Under the pieces are notes generated by a model that worked only from the letters and a program-made list of their open reading frames with translations, did no database searches and was not told the origin of the DNA. Of a stretch of 36,248 nt of DNA, positions 7,600 to 14,538 are shown in pieces (position 1 is the first letter of the stretch; each line of letters opens with the position of its first letter). The translations under genes were made by a program, and so were the position numbers. Source of the DNA: GWA1-39-11 sp964640435 (GTDB taxonomy: Bacteria > Patescibacteriota > Microgenomatia > Levybacterales > GWA1-39-11). Location: assembly GCA_964640435.1 (NCBI GenBank), contig CAZXFJ010000004.1, positions 1 through 36,248 on the forward strand, written 5' to 3'.

Positions 7600-8271
7600 A
7601 TGAACGAAAGACCAATGCCAAATGATTTGTCGCCTGAAGAAAAACGTAGACTTCAGGAGGTTAAGAGAAGAGCTGACCAAGTATCTAATGATGACGTCGC
7701 ATCCATTTATATTAAAACGGAAGCGGTAGATAAGCTGAAAGGGGAATTGGGTTACATAGACGATCAAGATGCATATTCCATTACAATGAGAGCGAAGAGC
7801 ATAACGGAAGATTTTTTTGATGAATTTCGTGATGAAAATGGAGAATCGGTCTTCTTAGACAGTATAGGTGAAGGCCTCACAGGCATATATACGGGTGAGG
7901 TTGGTATGGTAAATGCTGCACTTGTGGGTATGGCTGTTGTTATGGGTGCTTTTCGTGAAAGTATGAATGGAAATGATTTTTTGAATGGAGTTAAGGGTTT
8001 GTCTAGAGATGAGATAATAAATACTTTTGATGACTTTGGTCAATTCCCATCAGAACGAATTCTTACCCAAAGAAGCGAAATAAGAATACCTAGCTTAAAA
8101 ACAGGTAGTATAAATAATTTAGTATTATGGATGGCAAGTGATTTTCAACTCACTGATGGCACTGGAGAGCAATTTAAAGATGGAGCACAGCTTGGATATT
8201 TTTTGGTAACACGAAATGCAGATATATTTGCTAATTCACAAAATAATGATTCAAAAACCTTGAACGAATAG
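7600..8271 (+). CDS. hypothetical protein, 223 aa
   Basis: Not recognised. Residues 1-35 are charged and helical (LSPEEKRRLQEVKRRADQV). The central part has small hydrophobic stretches (VNAALVGMAVVMGAF) too short and mixed for a sure membrane span, and the C-terminus is Asn-rich. A clear promoter 8 bases before ATG supports it as a real, separately transcribed gene. It precedes the M16 peptidase, which has its own promoter inside the end of this gene. Confidence 0.7.
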   Translation: MNERPMPNDLSPEEKRRLQEVKRRADQVSNDDVASIYIKTEAVDKLKGELGYIDDQDAYSITMRAKSITEDFFDEFRDENGESVFLDSIGEGLTGIYTGEVGMVNAALVGMAVVMGAFRESMNGNDFLNGVKGLSRDEIINTFDDFGQFPSERILTQRSEIRIPSLKTGSINNLVLWMASDFQLTDGTGEQFKDGAQLGYFLVTRNADIFANSQNNDSKTLNE

Positions 8272-8288
8272 TGCCTTTGTGAGATAAT
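8260..8288 (+). promoter_or_regulatory. promoter of the M16 peptidase gene
   Basis: TTGAAC (8260-8265), 17 bases, GATAAT (8283-8288), then 7 bases to the ATG at 8296. It overlaps the end of the upstream gene. The box includes the alternative ATG at 8287, which argues against that start. Confidence 0.7.
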
Positions 8289-8295
8289 GACCTTT

Positions 8296-9564
8296 ATGAA
8301 ATTCCACCATAAGGTTTTGGAAAACGGCCTCAATGTAGTAATAGTCCCAATAGGATCACTCGAATCAGTAACAACTCTTGTAATGGTTGGTGCAGGTTCG
8401 CGTTACGAAGAAGAAAAAAATTCAGGAATCTCCCATTTTCTTGAGCACATGGCTTTTAAAGGAACTAAAAAAAGGCCAACAGCTCTTGAAATCTCATCTT
8501 TAATTGATGGAGCAGGTGCAGAATCAAACGCTTTTACGGGAAAGGAATATACAGGTTACTACATAAAGTCCGCTGCAAACAGAGTTGAGCTTTCTTTAGA
8601 TATTCTTTCAGACATGCTTTCAAACCTTCTTTTAGATCCTGCTGAAATTGAAAAAGAAAAAGGAGTCATTATTGAAGAGATTAATCTGTATGAAGATACT
8701 CCGCCAAGAAAAATTGGAGATGTTTTTGAAAATCTTTTGTATGGAGATACGCCAATGGGATGGGATATTGCGGGAAACAAAGAGGTAATCCGTGGAGCAG
8801 ACCGTGATTTGTTTGTTGAATACATGAAGAAACTATATTCTGCATCAAATATGGTAGTGGTTGTGGCCGGAAAAGTAGAAGTTGATGAGGCAGAGGGTCT
8901 TATTGAAAAATATTTTGGACCTCATCCAACATTTACAACAGAAGGATACAAGTCTGTTATTGAAGGACAGAAGGAGCCAGCAGTTTTAATTCAACACAAA
9001 GCAACAGATCAGGCACACTTTGGACTTGGAGTCCGCACAGTTGGGATAACAGATGAAAAACATAAATATGCTCTTAATATTCTTTCAGCAATTCTTGGTG
9101 GAGGAATGTCATCAAGACTTTTCCATGAGGTTCGTGAGAAGAGAGGTTTGGCATATTATGTTAGAACAACCTCTGAAAACTATCTCGACTGTGGGTATCT
9201 CGCGACATTTGTTGGAGCAGATCCAAAAAGAATAGACGAAGCGATAAAAGTAGTACGTGATGAATATGAAAAAGTAACTAAGAAGGGTGAAATTACAGAG
9301 GAAGAGCTTAAGAAGGCAAAAGAGTACATAAAAGGACACTTTGTTCTTGAACTTGAAGATACTCGTTCTGTTTCCGTATATTATGCAACCGACTGGCTAC
9401 TTGAGAAGAAGCTTGAAAATCCAGATGAGATTATCAAGAAAGTTGACGCAGTAACACTATCTGAAGTTTTGGAAGCTGCACAAGAATTTTTAACCCGACC
9501 GTTAAACTTGGCAATAATTGGGGACTTTAAAGATAAAGAACGATTCCTCAAATTACTTAAATAA
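8296..9564 (+). CDS. M16 family zinc peptidase (processing-peptidase type)
   Basis: 422 residues from the chosen start. The inverted zinc motif HFLEH is at about residues 47-51 (HxxEH), and the third ligand region EKEKGVIIEEINLYEDTP lies about 75 residues later. The C-terminal half has SSRLFHEVREKRGLAYYVRTTSENY, with the Arg/Tyr pair of M16 proteins. Such enzymes cut peptides held inside a clam-shaped chamber; single-chain half-size members act as dimers. An in-frame ATG at 8287 would add three residues, but it lies within the -10 box of the promoter, so 8296 is preferred. It has no signal peptide, so it is probably cytoplasmic. The substrate is unknown. Confidence 0.92.
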   Translation: MKFHHKVLENGLNVVIVPIGSLESVTTLVMVGAGSRYEEEKNSGISHFLEHMAFKGTKKRPTALEISSLIDGAGAESNAFTGKEYTGYYIKSAANRVELSLDILSDMLSNLLLDPAEIEKEKGVIIEEINLYEDTPPRKIGDVFENLLYGDTPMGWDIAGNKEVIRGADRDLFVEYMKKLYSASNMVVVVAGKVEVDEAEGLIEKYFGPHPTFTTEGYKSVIEGQKEPAVLIQHKATDQAHFGLGVRTVGITDEKHKYALNILSAILGGGMSSRLFHEVREKRGLAYYVRTTSENYLDCGYLATFVGADPKRIDEAIKVVRDEYEKVTKKGEITEEELKKAKEYIKGHFVLELEDTRSVSVYYATDWLLEKKLENPDEIIKKVDAVTLSEVLEAAQEFLTRPLNLAIIGDFKDKERFLKLLK

Positions 9565-9601
9565 TATCTATAGCATTTTTTAAATTAGCCTCAAATAAAT
9601 A

Positions 9602-10363
9602 TTATTCAATAATGTTAAGAAGTTCGTCCAAATTTTCAATCGTGCCATCAGGTTTATCGGGTAGTTTCTCATAATCTCTCCAGACATTCGAGGTTCGATA
9701 TTTTTGAGGAGGAACAGATAATATCGCCTTTGCTCCTGCTTTGTGTGCAAGTTGGATATCTCGAATTGGATCATCTCCTACATAAATTATCTGCTCGGGA
9801 TTGTGCCCAAAGTATTCAGCTGCAACTCTTATAACCATTGGGTCTGGTTTCTCAAACCCAATGATTTCAGAAGGTAAATAGTGGTCTATCAACTGTTCAA
9901 TACTCATCCATGAAAAAGATGCTCTAGCACTAAATGTTCTATCGTTTGAAATTATTGCCGTTTGCTTTCCCATATTTTTTATACCTATCAAAGTTTTCTT
10001 AATCATTTCTTTTCTTGGGTTATTTATTAATAGGGTACGGAATTCCTCCCGGTAGATCTCAAGAATTTTAGGTCCCAAGAAGGCTCGTATTTCATCTGAA
10101 ACGCCAACTGCTCTGAGTCCCCATTGGATAAAAGGTTCTTCCTGCATAAAATGGGAGGCGTATTGAAAGCTTAAGTGTTTGTTTGAAGAACCCCATTCGG
10201 CCACGAATCTTTCAAGATCAAATTCAATATCAAAGGTTTTTCGAGCATATTCCAAGCCTTTTGTTGCCACAAGATACTTAATGTCATCAAAAGGATCAAA
10301 TACTAGTGTATTTCCCCAGTCGAATATAATACTTTGACCTTTAACCTTTTTAATGTTTGCCAT
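9602..10363 (-). CDS. HAD superfamily hydrolase
   Basis: A 253-residue HAD phosphatase. Motif I is FDWGNTLVFDP (residues 14-24; the nucleophile Asp is present, but the usual second Asp is Gly or Asn). Motif II is AIISND, motif III the Lys in EIIGFEKPDP, and motif IV YVGDDPIRDIQLAHKAG. A helical cap lies between motifs I and II. ATG is 6 bases after the stop of the TrmB-type regulator, so the two form an operon and the phosphatase may be under that regulator's control. The substrate is unknown; small phosphorylated metabolites are typical. The D-W-G-N form of motif I departs from the common D-x-D. Confidence 0.85.
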   Translation of the reverse strand: MANIKKVKGQSIIFDWGNTLVFDPFDDIKYLVATKGLEYARKTFDIEFDLERFVAEWGSSNKHLSFQYASHFMQEEPFIQWGLRAVGVSDEIRAFLGPKILEIYREEFRTLLINNPRKEMIKKTLIGIKNMGKQTAIISNDRTFSARASFSWMSIEQLIDHYLPSEIIGFEKPDPMVIRVAAEYFGHNPEQIIYVGDDPIRDIQLAHKAGAKAILSVPPQKYRTSNVWRDYEKLPDKPDGTIENLDELLNIIE

Positions 10364-10369
10364 ATTAAA

Positions 10370-11134
10370 TTATTTAAGTGTACCTGCCCCAATCCAAGCC
10401 AAATCAAACCAGCTTTTTAGTGTTGAGGCTATTTTTTTATGCTGAATTATAATACCTAGGAGCGGATAATCGTCTGCATTATATATAAATGCAACTTTGT
10501 CGCCATATATAGCTATTTCACTATCTAATGGGAATGTGGATTGAGAAACGGTGCGTGTTGATCTGAATTCTTTTACATCTCTTGATTTGTATTCCTTTGC
10601 AGAGGACGTGTTGGATACAATGACATTCATGTGAATTTTTTCGGCAACCCTTTTTTTAGTATAAACAGTATTAATCCAGTTTAAAAGCTCTTTATTGCAA
10701 GCCTCTAAACCTAAAAGAGAGTATACGAATTTCTTTTCGTTTATTATATCCAGATATACTTGCTTTACGCCTTCAATTCCTTCAAATGTTCTAACTGAAG
10801 GTTTTACTGTCGAGTTAATATATAGAGAAAGAAAAAAAGGCAAGGCGCCTTGTACTGATGAAAGAGCGGAGTTAGCAGCCGTGTATTGATTTTTTGCAAT
10901 ATTCAATAATTTAGCCGGCGATTCTGCTTTTACGTGTAGCTTCTTTTTTATATCTTCTTGAATTACCAATCTTTTAGCAATCAAAGAGTCAACAACACTA
11001 TAAACGGTAGAGTGTTTGAGGCCAGATTCTTTTATCAAGTGAGCCATTGGAATCTCTCCAGATCTAAGTAAAAGTTCATAAATTTGGCTCTCGTATTCTG
11101 TAAGTCCAATATTTCTTAGTGTAGTGTCCGACAT
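10370..11134 (-). CDS. TrmB-like transcriptional regulator
   Basis: 254 residues from the ATG at 11132-11134. Residues 1-70 form a winged helix typical of TrmB (LRNIGLTEYESQIYELLLRSGEIPMAHLI; HSTVYSVVDSLIAKRLV). The C-terminal part (from about 100) resembles the TrmB effector region with VRTFEGIEGVKQVYLDIINEKKFVYSLLG and SEIAIYGDKVAFI. The frame stays open 32 codons further upstream, but a perfect promoter lies inside that stretch with its -10 only 12 bases before this ATG, so the shorter form is right. TrmB proteins usually sense sugars. It heads an operon with the HAD phosphatase and probably regulates itself through the palindrome at 11177-11204. Confidence 0.85.
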   Translation of the reverse strand: MSDTTLRNIGLTEYESQIYELLLRSGEIPMAHLIKESGLKHSTVYSVVDSLIAKRLVIQEDIKKKLHVKAESPAKLLNIAKNQYTAANSALSSVQGALPFFLSLYINSTVKPSVRTFEGIEGVKQVYLDIINEKKFVYSLLGLEACNKELLNWINTVYTKKRVAEKIHMNVIVSNTSSAKEYKSRDVKEFRSTRTVSQSTFPLDSEIAIYGDKVAFIYNADDYPLLGIIIQHKKIASTLKSWFDLAWIGAGTLK

Positions 11135-11146
11135 ATTACAAATTCT

Positions 11147-11175
11147 ATTATATATCCTAGCCTTAATTTTGTCAA
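11147..11175 (-). promoter_or_regulatory. consensus promoter of the TrmB-HAD operon
   Basis: On the minus strand, TTGACA (11170-11175), 17 bases, TATAAT (11147-11152): a perfect match to the sigma-70 consensus. The distance to ATG is 12 bases, so the leader would be about 5 bases. Confidence 0.85.
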
Positions 11176-11176
11176 G

Positions 11177-11204
11177 TCTTTTGTCGTAATCATTCGACAA
11201 AAGA
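11177..11204. promoter_or_regulatory. palindromic operator candidate
   Basis: Perfect 10-bp inverted repeat, arms TCTTTTGTCG (11177-11186) and CGACAAAAGA (11195-11204), spacer 8. It ends one base upstream of the -35 box of the TrmB-HAD promoter. This is the position of an activator or autoregulatory site for the adjacent regulator. Confidence 0.65.
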
Positions 11205-11281
11205 TATAAAAATATACAACTTAGCCTCAAAAATAGCCATAAAATAGAAATAGAGCATGATTATAAAAAAGTCATAGTGCT

Positions 11282-11310
11282 TTGACATTCGTATTGACCC
11301 ATAGTATTAT
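11282..11310 (+). promoter_or_regulatory. strong promoter of the accessory (Nudix) unit
   Basis: TTGACA (11282-11287), 17 bases, TATTAT (11305-11310). Transcription would start near 11317, about 143 bases before the first ATG, unlike the leaderless starts elsewhere. Confidence 0.75.
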
Positions 11311-11316
11311 CGACGC

Positions 11317-11459
11317 TGGCTTTAAAAAAGTCCATATTCGCGAAATAGCTTTGTGAATATGTTAGTTTTGCACATTGATAAAGCATACAGGTTATCTCAA
11401 GACGAAAGTTTTGAAGATAAACTCATAGCCTCGGCTTAAAGCCGTTGTAAGGAGTTAAT
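11317..11459 (+). promoter_or_regulatory. structured 5' leader of the accessory unit
   Basis: Holds a 12-bp hairpin (arms 11333-11344 and 11350-11361, two G-U pairs, loop ATAGC), a short GGCTTAAAGCC palindrome just before the ribosome site, and a good Shine-Dalgarno AAGGAG (11449-11454) 5 bases before ATG. It could regulate translation; no known riboswitch class is recognised. Confidence 0.5.
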
Positions 11460-11852
11460 ATGAATACTACAATCCCACAAGGATCAGCTCAAGTTCGTAT
11501 CTTCGGACCTGACAAAGGTGGTCGATATCATCTACAAAGGCGTTGCGGCTTCCAAGTTCGTGCGATGCGTCATGTTGGTGCGCCGGTGATGGAGTTTAAT
11601 AGACTCTGTCTCAAGTGTCTAATAAAGGCAGGAAGAAATTCCCGCACCCCAGGTTGGTACAAGAAGCTGTTAAAGGCTCAGGTTTCCAAATTCGGGTACG
11701 GCATTATCGTCACGAACGTATATCGCTCGGATTTACAACCCGACAGTTATCGTTTAAGTCCACGCGTTGGACTTACGAGCCTTGGGACTAAACACATTCG
11801 TATCGGACAAATCAGTTCTCAGAGTCTACAAGATATTACTGAGGATTGGTAA
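11460..11852 (+). CDS. hypothetical protein, 130 aa, possible zinc-binding
   Basis: Not recognised. A basic protein. Residues about 22-53 contain YHLQRRCGF and then CLKC, an H...C...C-x-x-C arrangement like small zinc sites in Ada-type and nuclease-associated domains; this is only a pattern match. The C-terminal half (KFGYGIIVTNVYRSDLQPDSYRL) has no recognisable motif. Unlike most genes here it has a strong Shine-Dalgarno site and a long leader. Codon use (CGT, CGC, GGC) is less AT-biased than its neighbours, suggesting transfer together with the Nudix gene. Confidence 0.65.
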   Translation: MNTTIPQGSAQVRIFGPDKGGRYHLQRRCGFQVRAMRHVGAPVMEFNRLCLKCLIKAGRNSRTPGWYKKLLKAQVSKFGYGIIVTNVYRSDLQPDSYRLSPRVGLTSLGTKHIRIGQISSQSLQDITEDW

Positions 11853-11860
11853 TGTTCAAA

Positions 11861-11895
11861 GGAGGCGCGACCCAGAAAATCATCGCGTTTTCCTC
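11861..11895 (+). other. intergenic hairpin between the two accessory genes
   Basis: Arms GAGG-CGCGA (11862-11870) and TCGCG-(TTTT)-CCTC (11883-11895) form a 9-bp stem with a four-T bulge. An SD-like AAAGGAGG at 11858-11865 is partly inside it but has no start codon at a usable distance. Confidence 0.4.
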
Positions 11896-11930
11896 TAAGA
11901 GAATATTAATTTATAAGGAATAATTTCGTT

Positions 11931-12644
11931 ATGACTAAGGGTTGGATTACTCCTCAGGAAGCAGTACGCTTGAATCCCGATTTCTTCACGGAACGCGGGA
12001 AGCAGGAATGGCTGTATGATACTCGTCGCGACGGCTACTACTCGGAATTCGGTTTCGCCGAATACCGCATACAAACTGGCCGCGACGGCATGCCCGCTTT
12101 CGGCCGCGTCGTATACGGCGAGAAGCCCAACATCAACGGAGTTGTGTGGGGCAAAGACGCCGACGGTATCGTTAAGGTTGCCGTTATCGTTCAAGCACGT
12201 CCTCTCGCAGATATGCCTTCTGGCATGGCTGCTGAGATGGGTATTATCTTCGGTCAGCCGTGTGTCATGGGTTTCCGTGACAACTTCGGCGGCATGAAGA
12301 ACCTTGAGAAGGTTTTCGAAGCGGCTCAAGACGCTGCTGTTCGTGAGGCTCTCGAGGAGGCTGGTGTTCAGGACATCATCGATGTTCAGAACATGGGGCA
12401 TCACAACCCCAACCCGACCTTCTGCGCCACCTGGTCTGAGCTCTTCGACATCGAGGTCGACCTGACCAAGATCACGGGAGTGACCGACCGCACGGAGCAG
12501 ATCTACCGCGCCGAGTACATCTCGGTCAAGGAAGTTCTCCAGCGGATCGCCAGCGGCGAATACGAGGGGGTTAACTACCGGTCGGCAACTGCCAACGACG
12601 CTCTCATGGTGTGGCTCACACGCCACCCAGAGGCTCTCGGCTAA
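11931..12644 (+). CDS. Nudix hydrolase family protein
   Basis: A 237-residue protein with a nearly complete Nudix box: E-x7-REALEEAGV (about residues 129-146), the metal- and pyrophosphate-binding helix; the Gly normally six residues before the first Glu is replaced by Asn. Nudix enzymes cleave nucleoside diphosphates linked to another moiety; the substrate here is unknown. The N-terminal 100 residues may form a substrate-binding part. The gene is visibly richer in G and C than any neighbour, uses GGC/CGC/GTC codons freely, and has SD AAGGA (11916-11920). All of this points to recent acquisition. Confidence 0.8.
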   Translation: MTKGWITPQEAVRLNPDFFTERGKQEWLYDTRRDGYYSEFGFAEYRIQTGRDGMPAFGRVVYGEKPNINGVVWGKDADGIVKVAVIVQARPLADMPSGMAAEMGIIFGQPCVMGFRDNFGGMKNLEKVFEAAQDAAVREALEEAGVQDIIDVQNMGHHNPNPTFCATWSELFDIEVDLTKITGVTDRTEQIYRAEYISVKEVLQRIASGEYEGVNYRSATANDALMVWLTRHPEALG

Positions 12645-12646
12645 GA

Positions 12647-12706
12647 TGAGTAGGAGATTGATGGGTAAATTTGCCTAGGTCGGCTAAAACCGGCTGCTCC
12701 TGCTCA
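12647..12706 (+). ncRNA. three-way-junction RNA structure in the 3' UTR of the Nudix gene
   Basis: Two bases after the stop codon: P1, 10 bp, TGAGTAGGAG (12647-12656) with CTCCTGCTCA (12697-12706); P2, 6 bp, 12662-12667 with 12672-12677, loop AATT; P3, 5 bp, 12679-12683 with 12690-12694, loop CTAAAA. No T-run follows, so it is not a simple terminator. It could be a 3'-end protective element or the aptamer-like part of a regulatory RNA; no known family is recognised. Confidence 0.5.
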
Positions 12707-12833
12707 ATATGAGTAAATACATTTGATATAAGGATAAGTATCATTTGGAAAAATTGCTTTTCCATTTTGAGATTTATTTCTCGTTGTCAGATGTCTACTG
12801 TATGCTTTTTGTTTTTTTAACTCCAAATAGCTG
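12707..12833. other. AT-rich intergenic stretch without a gene
   Basis: Between the Nudix 3' structure and the ndk promoter. Only short palindromes and T-runs are seen (such as GTTTTTTTAA near 12810); no open frame is supported. Confidence 0.6.
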
Positions 12834-12862
12834 TTGTAAATTCCACACAAAAAATTTATAAT
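12834..12862 (+). promoter_or_regulatory. ndk promoter (leaderless type)
   Basis: TTGTAA (12834-12839), 17 bases, TATAAT (12857-12862), then 8 bases to ATG. Confidence 0.8.
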
Positions 12863-12870
12863 ATTCCCTA

Positions 12871-13443
12871 ATGGACAGAACACTAGTACTAGTAAAACCT
12901 GACGGAGTAAAACGTGGTCTTATCGGAGAAATCATTTCTCGTCTTGAAAGAGCACAGTTAAAACTTGTTGCAACCAAAATGGTTTGGGTTGATAAAGAAC
13001 TCGTTGGAAAACACTACCCAGATTCCCGTACAGAACTTCTACAAGGAATTGGTGAGAAAACCCTCAAAACATACGCAGAATACAATAAAGATGCAAAAGC
13101 AGAGCTTGGAACAGATGATCCACTAGAGATTGGAAAAATCGTTAACATGTGGAATATGGAGCTTTTAACAGCAGGTCCAGTTCTTGCTATGGTTTGGGAA
13201 GGAAATCACGCAATTGATAACGTTAGAAAGATTGTTGGACCAACTCTTCCAGTTTTTGCACCTCCAGGAACAATTCGCGGAGATTATTCTGTTGATTCAC
13301 CAGTTTTGGCTAACATGGAGAAAAGATCAGTAAAGAACTTAATCCATGCATCAGGAAACAAAGAGGAAGCAGATTATGAAATTGCTCTTTGGTTTGAAAA
13401 CAAGGAAATCCACGACTACAAGCGCACCGACGAAATGGCTTAA
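12871..13443 (+). CDS. ndk: nucleoside diphosphate kinase (long form)
   Basis: A 190-residue protein. It moves the gamma phosphate between nucleoside tri- and diphosphates through a phosphohistidine. DRTLVLVKPDGVKRGLIGEII is the family N-terminus; the active-site His is in NLIHASGNKEEADYEI (about residues 150-165). It is about 50 residues longer than the classic 140: extra sequence lies around residues 52-100 (LQGIGEKTLKTYAEYNKDAK...) and near PVFAPPGTIRGDYS. This long form is known in several Patescibacteria and archaea. The promoter is 8 bases upstream, with no SD. Confidence 0.95.
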   Translation: MDRTLVLVKPDGVKRGLIGEIISRLERAQLKLVATKMVWVDKELVGKHYPDSRTELLQGIGEKTLKTYAEYNKDAKAELGTDDPLEIGKIVNMWNMELLTAGPVLAMVWEGNHAIDNVRKIVGPTLPVFAPPGTIRGDYSVDSPVLANMEKRSVKNLIHASGNKEEADYEIALWFENKEIHDYKRTDEMA

Positions 13444-13478
13444 AAGCCATCATCTCCTTTTTAATCCCTTTATTTTCG

Positions 13479-13688
13479 CTATCTTGAATTTGTTTGCGTG
13501 GATGTTTGAGTACCTAAAACCGAAGTGTAATTATTGGCCTGAGAATATACAAAAATAATTAGACCAATTAAGAGTACTGTTATTGCACCAACAAGAAATG
13601 AAACAAAGCGGCTCTTGCTGCTTCTTGCGTTTTGAGCTTTTGTAGGACCTTTTTTATATACTTTTTTTGAGGATTTCTTATTAGCCAT
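13479..13688 (-). CDS. small single-span membrane protein, 69 aa
   Basis: Not assigned to a family. A Lys/Ser-rich cytoplasmic head (KKSSKKVYKKGPTKAQNARSSK) is followed by a membrane helix SFLVGAITVLLIGLIIFVY (about residues 30-48) and a short Thr/Ser/Gln-rich tail outside. The positive-inside rule places the N-terminus in the cytoplasm. It converges on ndk and has its own promoter at 13704-13733. Confidence 0.65.
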   Translation of the reverse strand: MANKKSSKKVYKKGPTKAQNARSSKSRFVSFLVGAITVLLIGLIIFVYSQANNYTSVLGTQTSTQTNSR

Positions 13689-13703
13689 AAAATTACCACA
13701 ACT

Positions 13704-13733
13704 AGATTACCAGTTATGACTATTTTATGTCAA
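13704..13733 (-). promoter_or_regulatory. promoter of the 13688 gene
   Basis: On the minus strand, TTGACA (13728-13733), 18 bases, TAATCT (13704-13709) preceded by TGG, an extended -10. The distance to ATG is 15 bases, giving a leader of about 9 bases. Confidence 0.65.
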
Positions 13734-13774
13734 TGCTGAGTTTTGTAAGAATGGAAAGAGCAACCCCGTCCCTG

Positions 13775-13801
13775 TTGTGTAAATTAAGCAAATAGTATAT
13801 T
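13775..13801 (+). promoter_or_regulatory. promoter of the HTH-tRNA-Arg unit
   Basis: TATATT (13796-13801) ends 8 bases before the GTG start. TTGTGT (13775-13780) is at a short 15-base spacing. Confidence 0.55.
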
Positions 13802-13809
13802 CTTAATTT

Positions 13810-14460
13810 GTGAGAAAGAAACTGCCAAGAGAACTAGTTAATAAAATTATTGAGCGCAGAAGTAAAGGAAACAGTATACCTGAGATAAGTCAGGCTCTTT
13901 CTATTCCGAAAACGACTGTGTATAGGTACGCTAAGGATGTTAAAGTTATTGCTAAGTATTTAAAAGTATTAAGAGGCAGAAAAACTGGCGGAAGTAGAAA
14001 TAGGATGATAAGGCTTCAAGAAGAAGCCTTAAGAAAGGGAGTCGAAATAGTGCAGGAGCTTTCAAAAAAGGAAAAAATACTTTTTCTATGTGCTATTTAC
14101 TGGGCAGAAGGAAATAAAAAAGAATTGATACTTACGAATACGGATCCTGAAATAATTAGAATGTTTACTAATGGTTTAAGAGAATTATTTGGAGTTTCCG
14201 ATGATAGAATAAAAGTGAGTATAAGAATTTATTCGGATCTAAATCAAAATGATTGTTTAAATTTTTGGTCGGCAGTTACTAAGATTCCTAAGGAAAAATT
14301 TTATAAGACATATGTTCTCGAAGGAAAAAAGATTGGAAAGTTGAAATATGGCATGTGCAGGGTACGTATTTCTAAAGGAAGTAGCTTGCTAAAGCAGATT
14401 CAGGGAATAAATCTAGCTTTTGTGCATGCCCTTGCAAAAATTGATAAAATACCAAACTAA
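13810..14460 (+). CDS. HTH protein with a LAGLIDADG-endonuclease-like C-terminal domain
   Basis: A 216-residue protein with a GTG start. Residues 4-42 form a resolvase/Hin-like helix-turn-helix (NKIIERRSKGNSIPEISQ; IPKTTVYRYAKDV). Residues about 88-205 (FLCAIYWAEGNKKELILTNT; DPEIIRMFTNGLRELFGV; KYGMCRVRISKGSSLL) resemble the homing-endonuclease-like domain common in Patescibacteria, with the YWAEG stretch. I do not see a clear catalytic pair, so it may be a regulator rather than a nuclease. Its stop codon touches the first base of tRNA-Arg with no gap, so both must be on one transcript. Confidence 0.7.
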   Translation: MRKKLPRELVNKIIERRSKGNSIPEISQALSIPKTTVYRYAKDVKVIAKYLKVLRGRKTGGSRNRMIRLQEEALRKGVEIVQELSKKEKILFLCAIYWAEGNKKELILTNTDPEIIRMFTNGLRELFGVSDDRIKVSIRIYSDLNQNDCLNFWSAVTKIPKEKFYKTYVLEGKKIGKLKYGMCRVRISKGSSLLKQIQGINLAFVHALAKIDKIPN

Positions 14461-14532
14461 GTCCCTGTAGCTCAACGGATAGAGCACCTCACTCCTAACG
14501 AGGCGATGGAGGTTCAATTCCTCTCGGGGACG
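14461..14532 (+). tRNA. tRNA-Arg (anticodon CCU)
   Basis: 72 bases. The acceptor GTCCCTG pairs with CGGGGAC (one G-U). D arm GCTC/GAGC; anticodon stem CCTCA/CGAGG with an A-C mismatch next to the loop; loop CTCCTAA giving anticodon CCT. T arm GGAGG/CCTCT with loop TTCAATT. Discriminator G; CCA is not encoded. It directly follows the stop codon at 14460. Confidence 0.93.
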
Positions 14533-14538
14533 CATATA

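Noticed and set aside
7855..8043. Antisense frame opposite the 7600 gene
   Set aside because: Shadow frame of low-complexity His/Thr/Ser content with no start signal.
9560..9606. AATAATAT...ATATTATT inverted repeat between two convergent genes
   Set aside because: Only AT pairs, 8 bp with a 31-base loop; too weak to call a two-way terminator.
10370..11230. 286-residue version of the TrmB-type regulator
   Set aside because: The extra 32 residues cover the consensus promoter and would start before the transcript; the winged helix begins after Met33.
11895..12626. 243-residue frame opposite the Nudix gene
   Set aside because: A long antisense frame caused by the high G+C content; the plus strand has the Nudix box, SD and sensible context.
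12679..12706. Intrinsic terminator after the Nudix gene
   Set aside because: The hairpins are there, but no T-run follows, so it is listed as a structured RNA instead.
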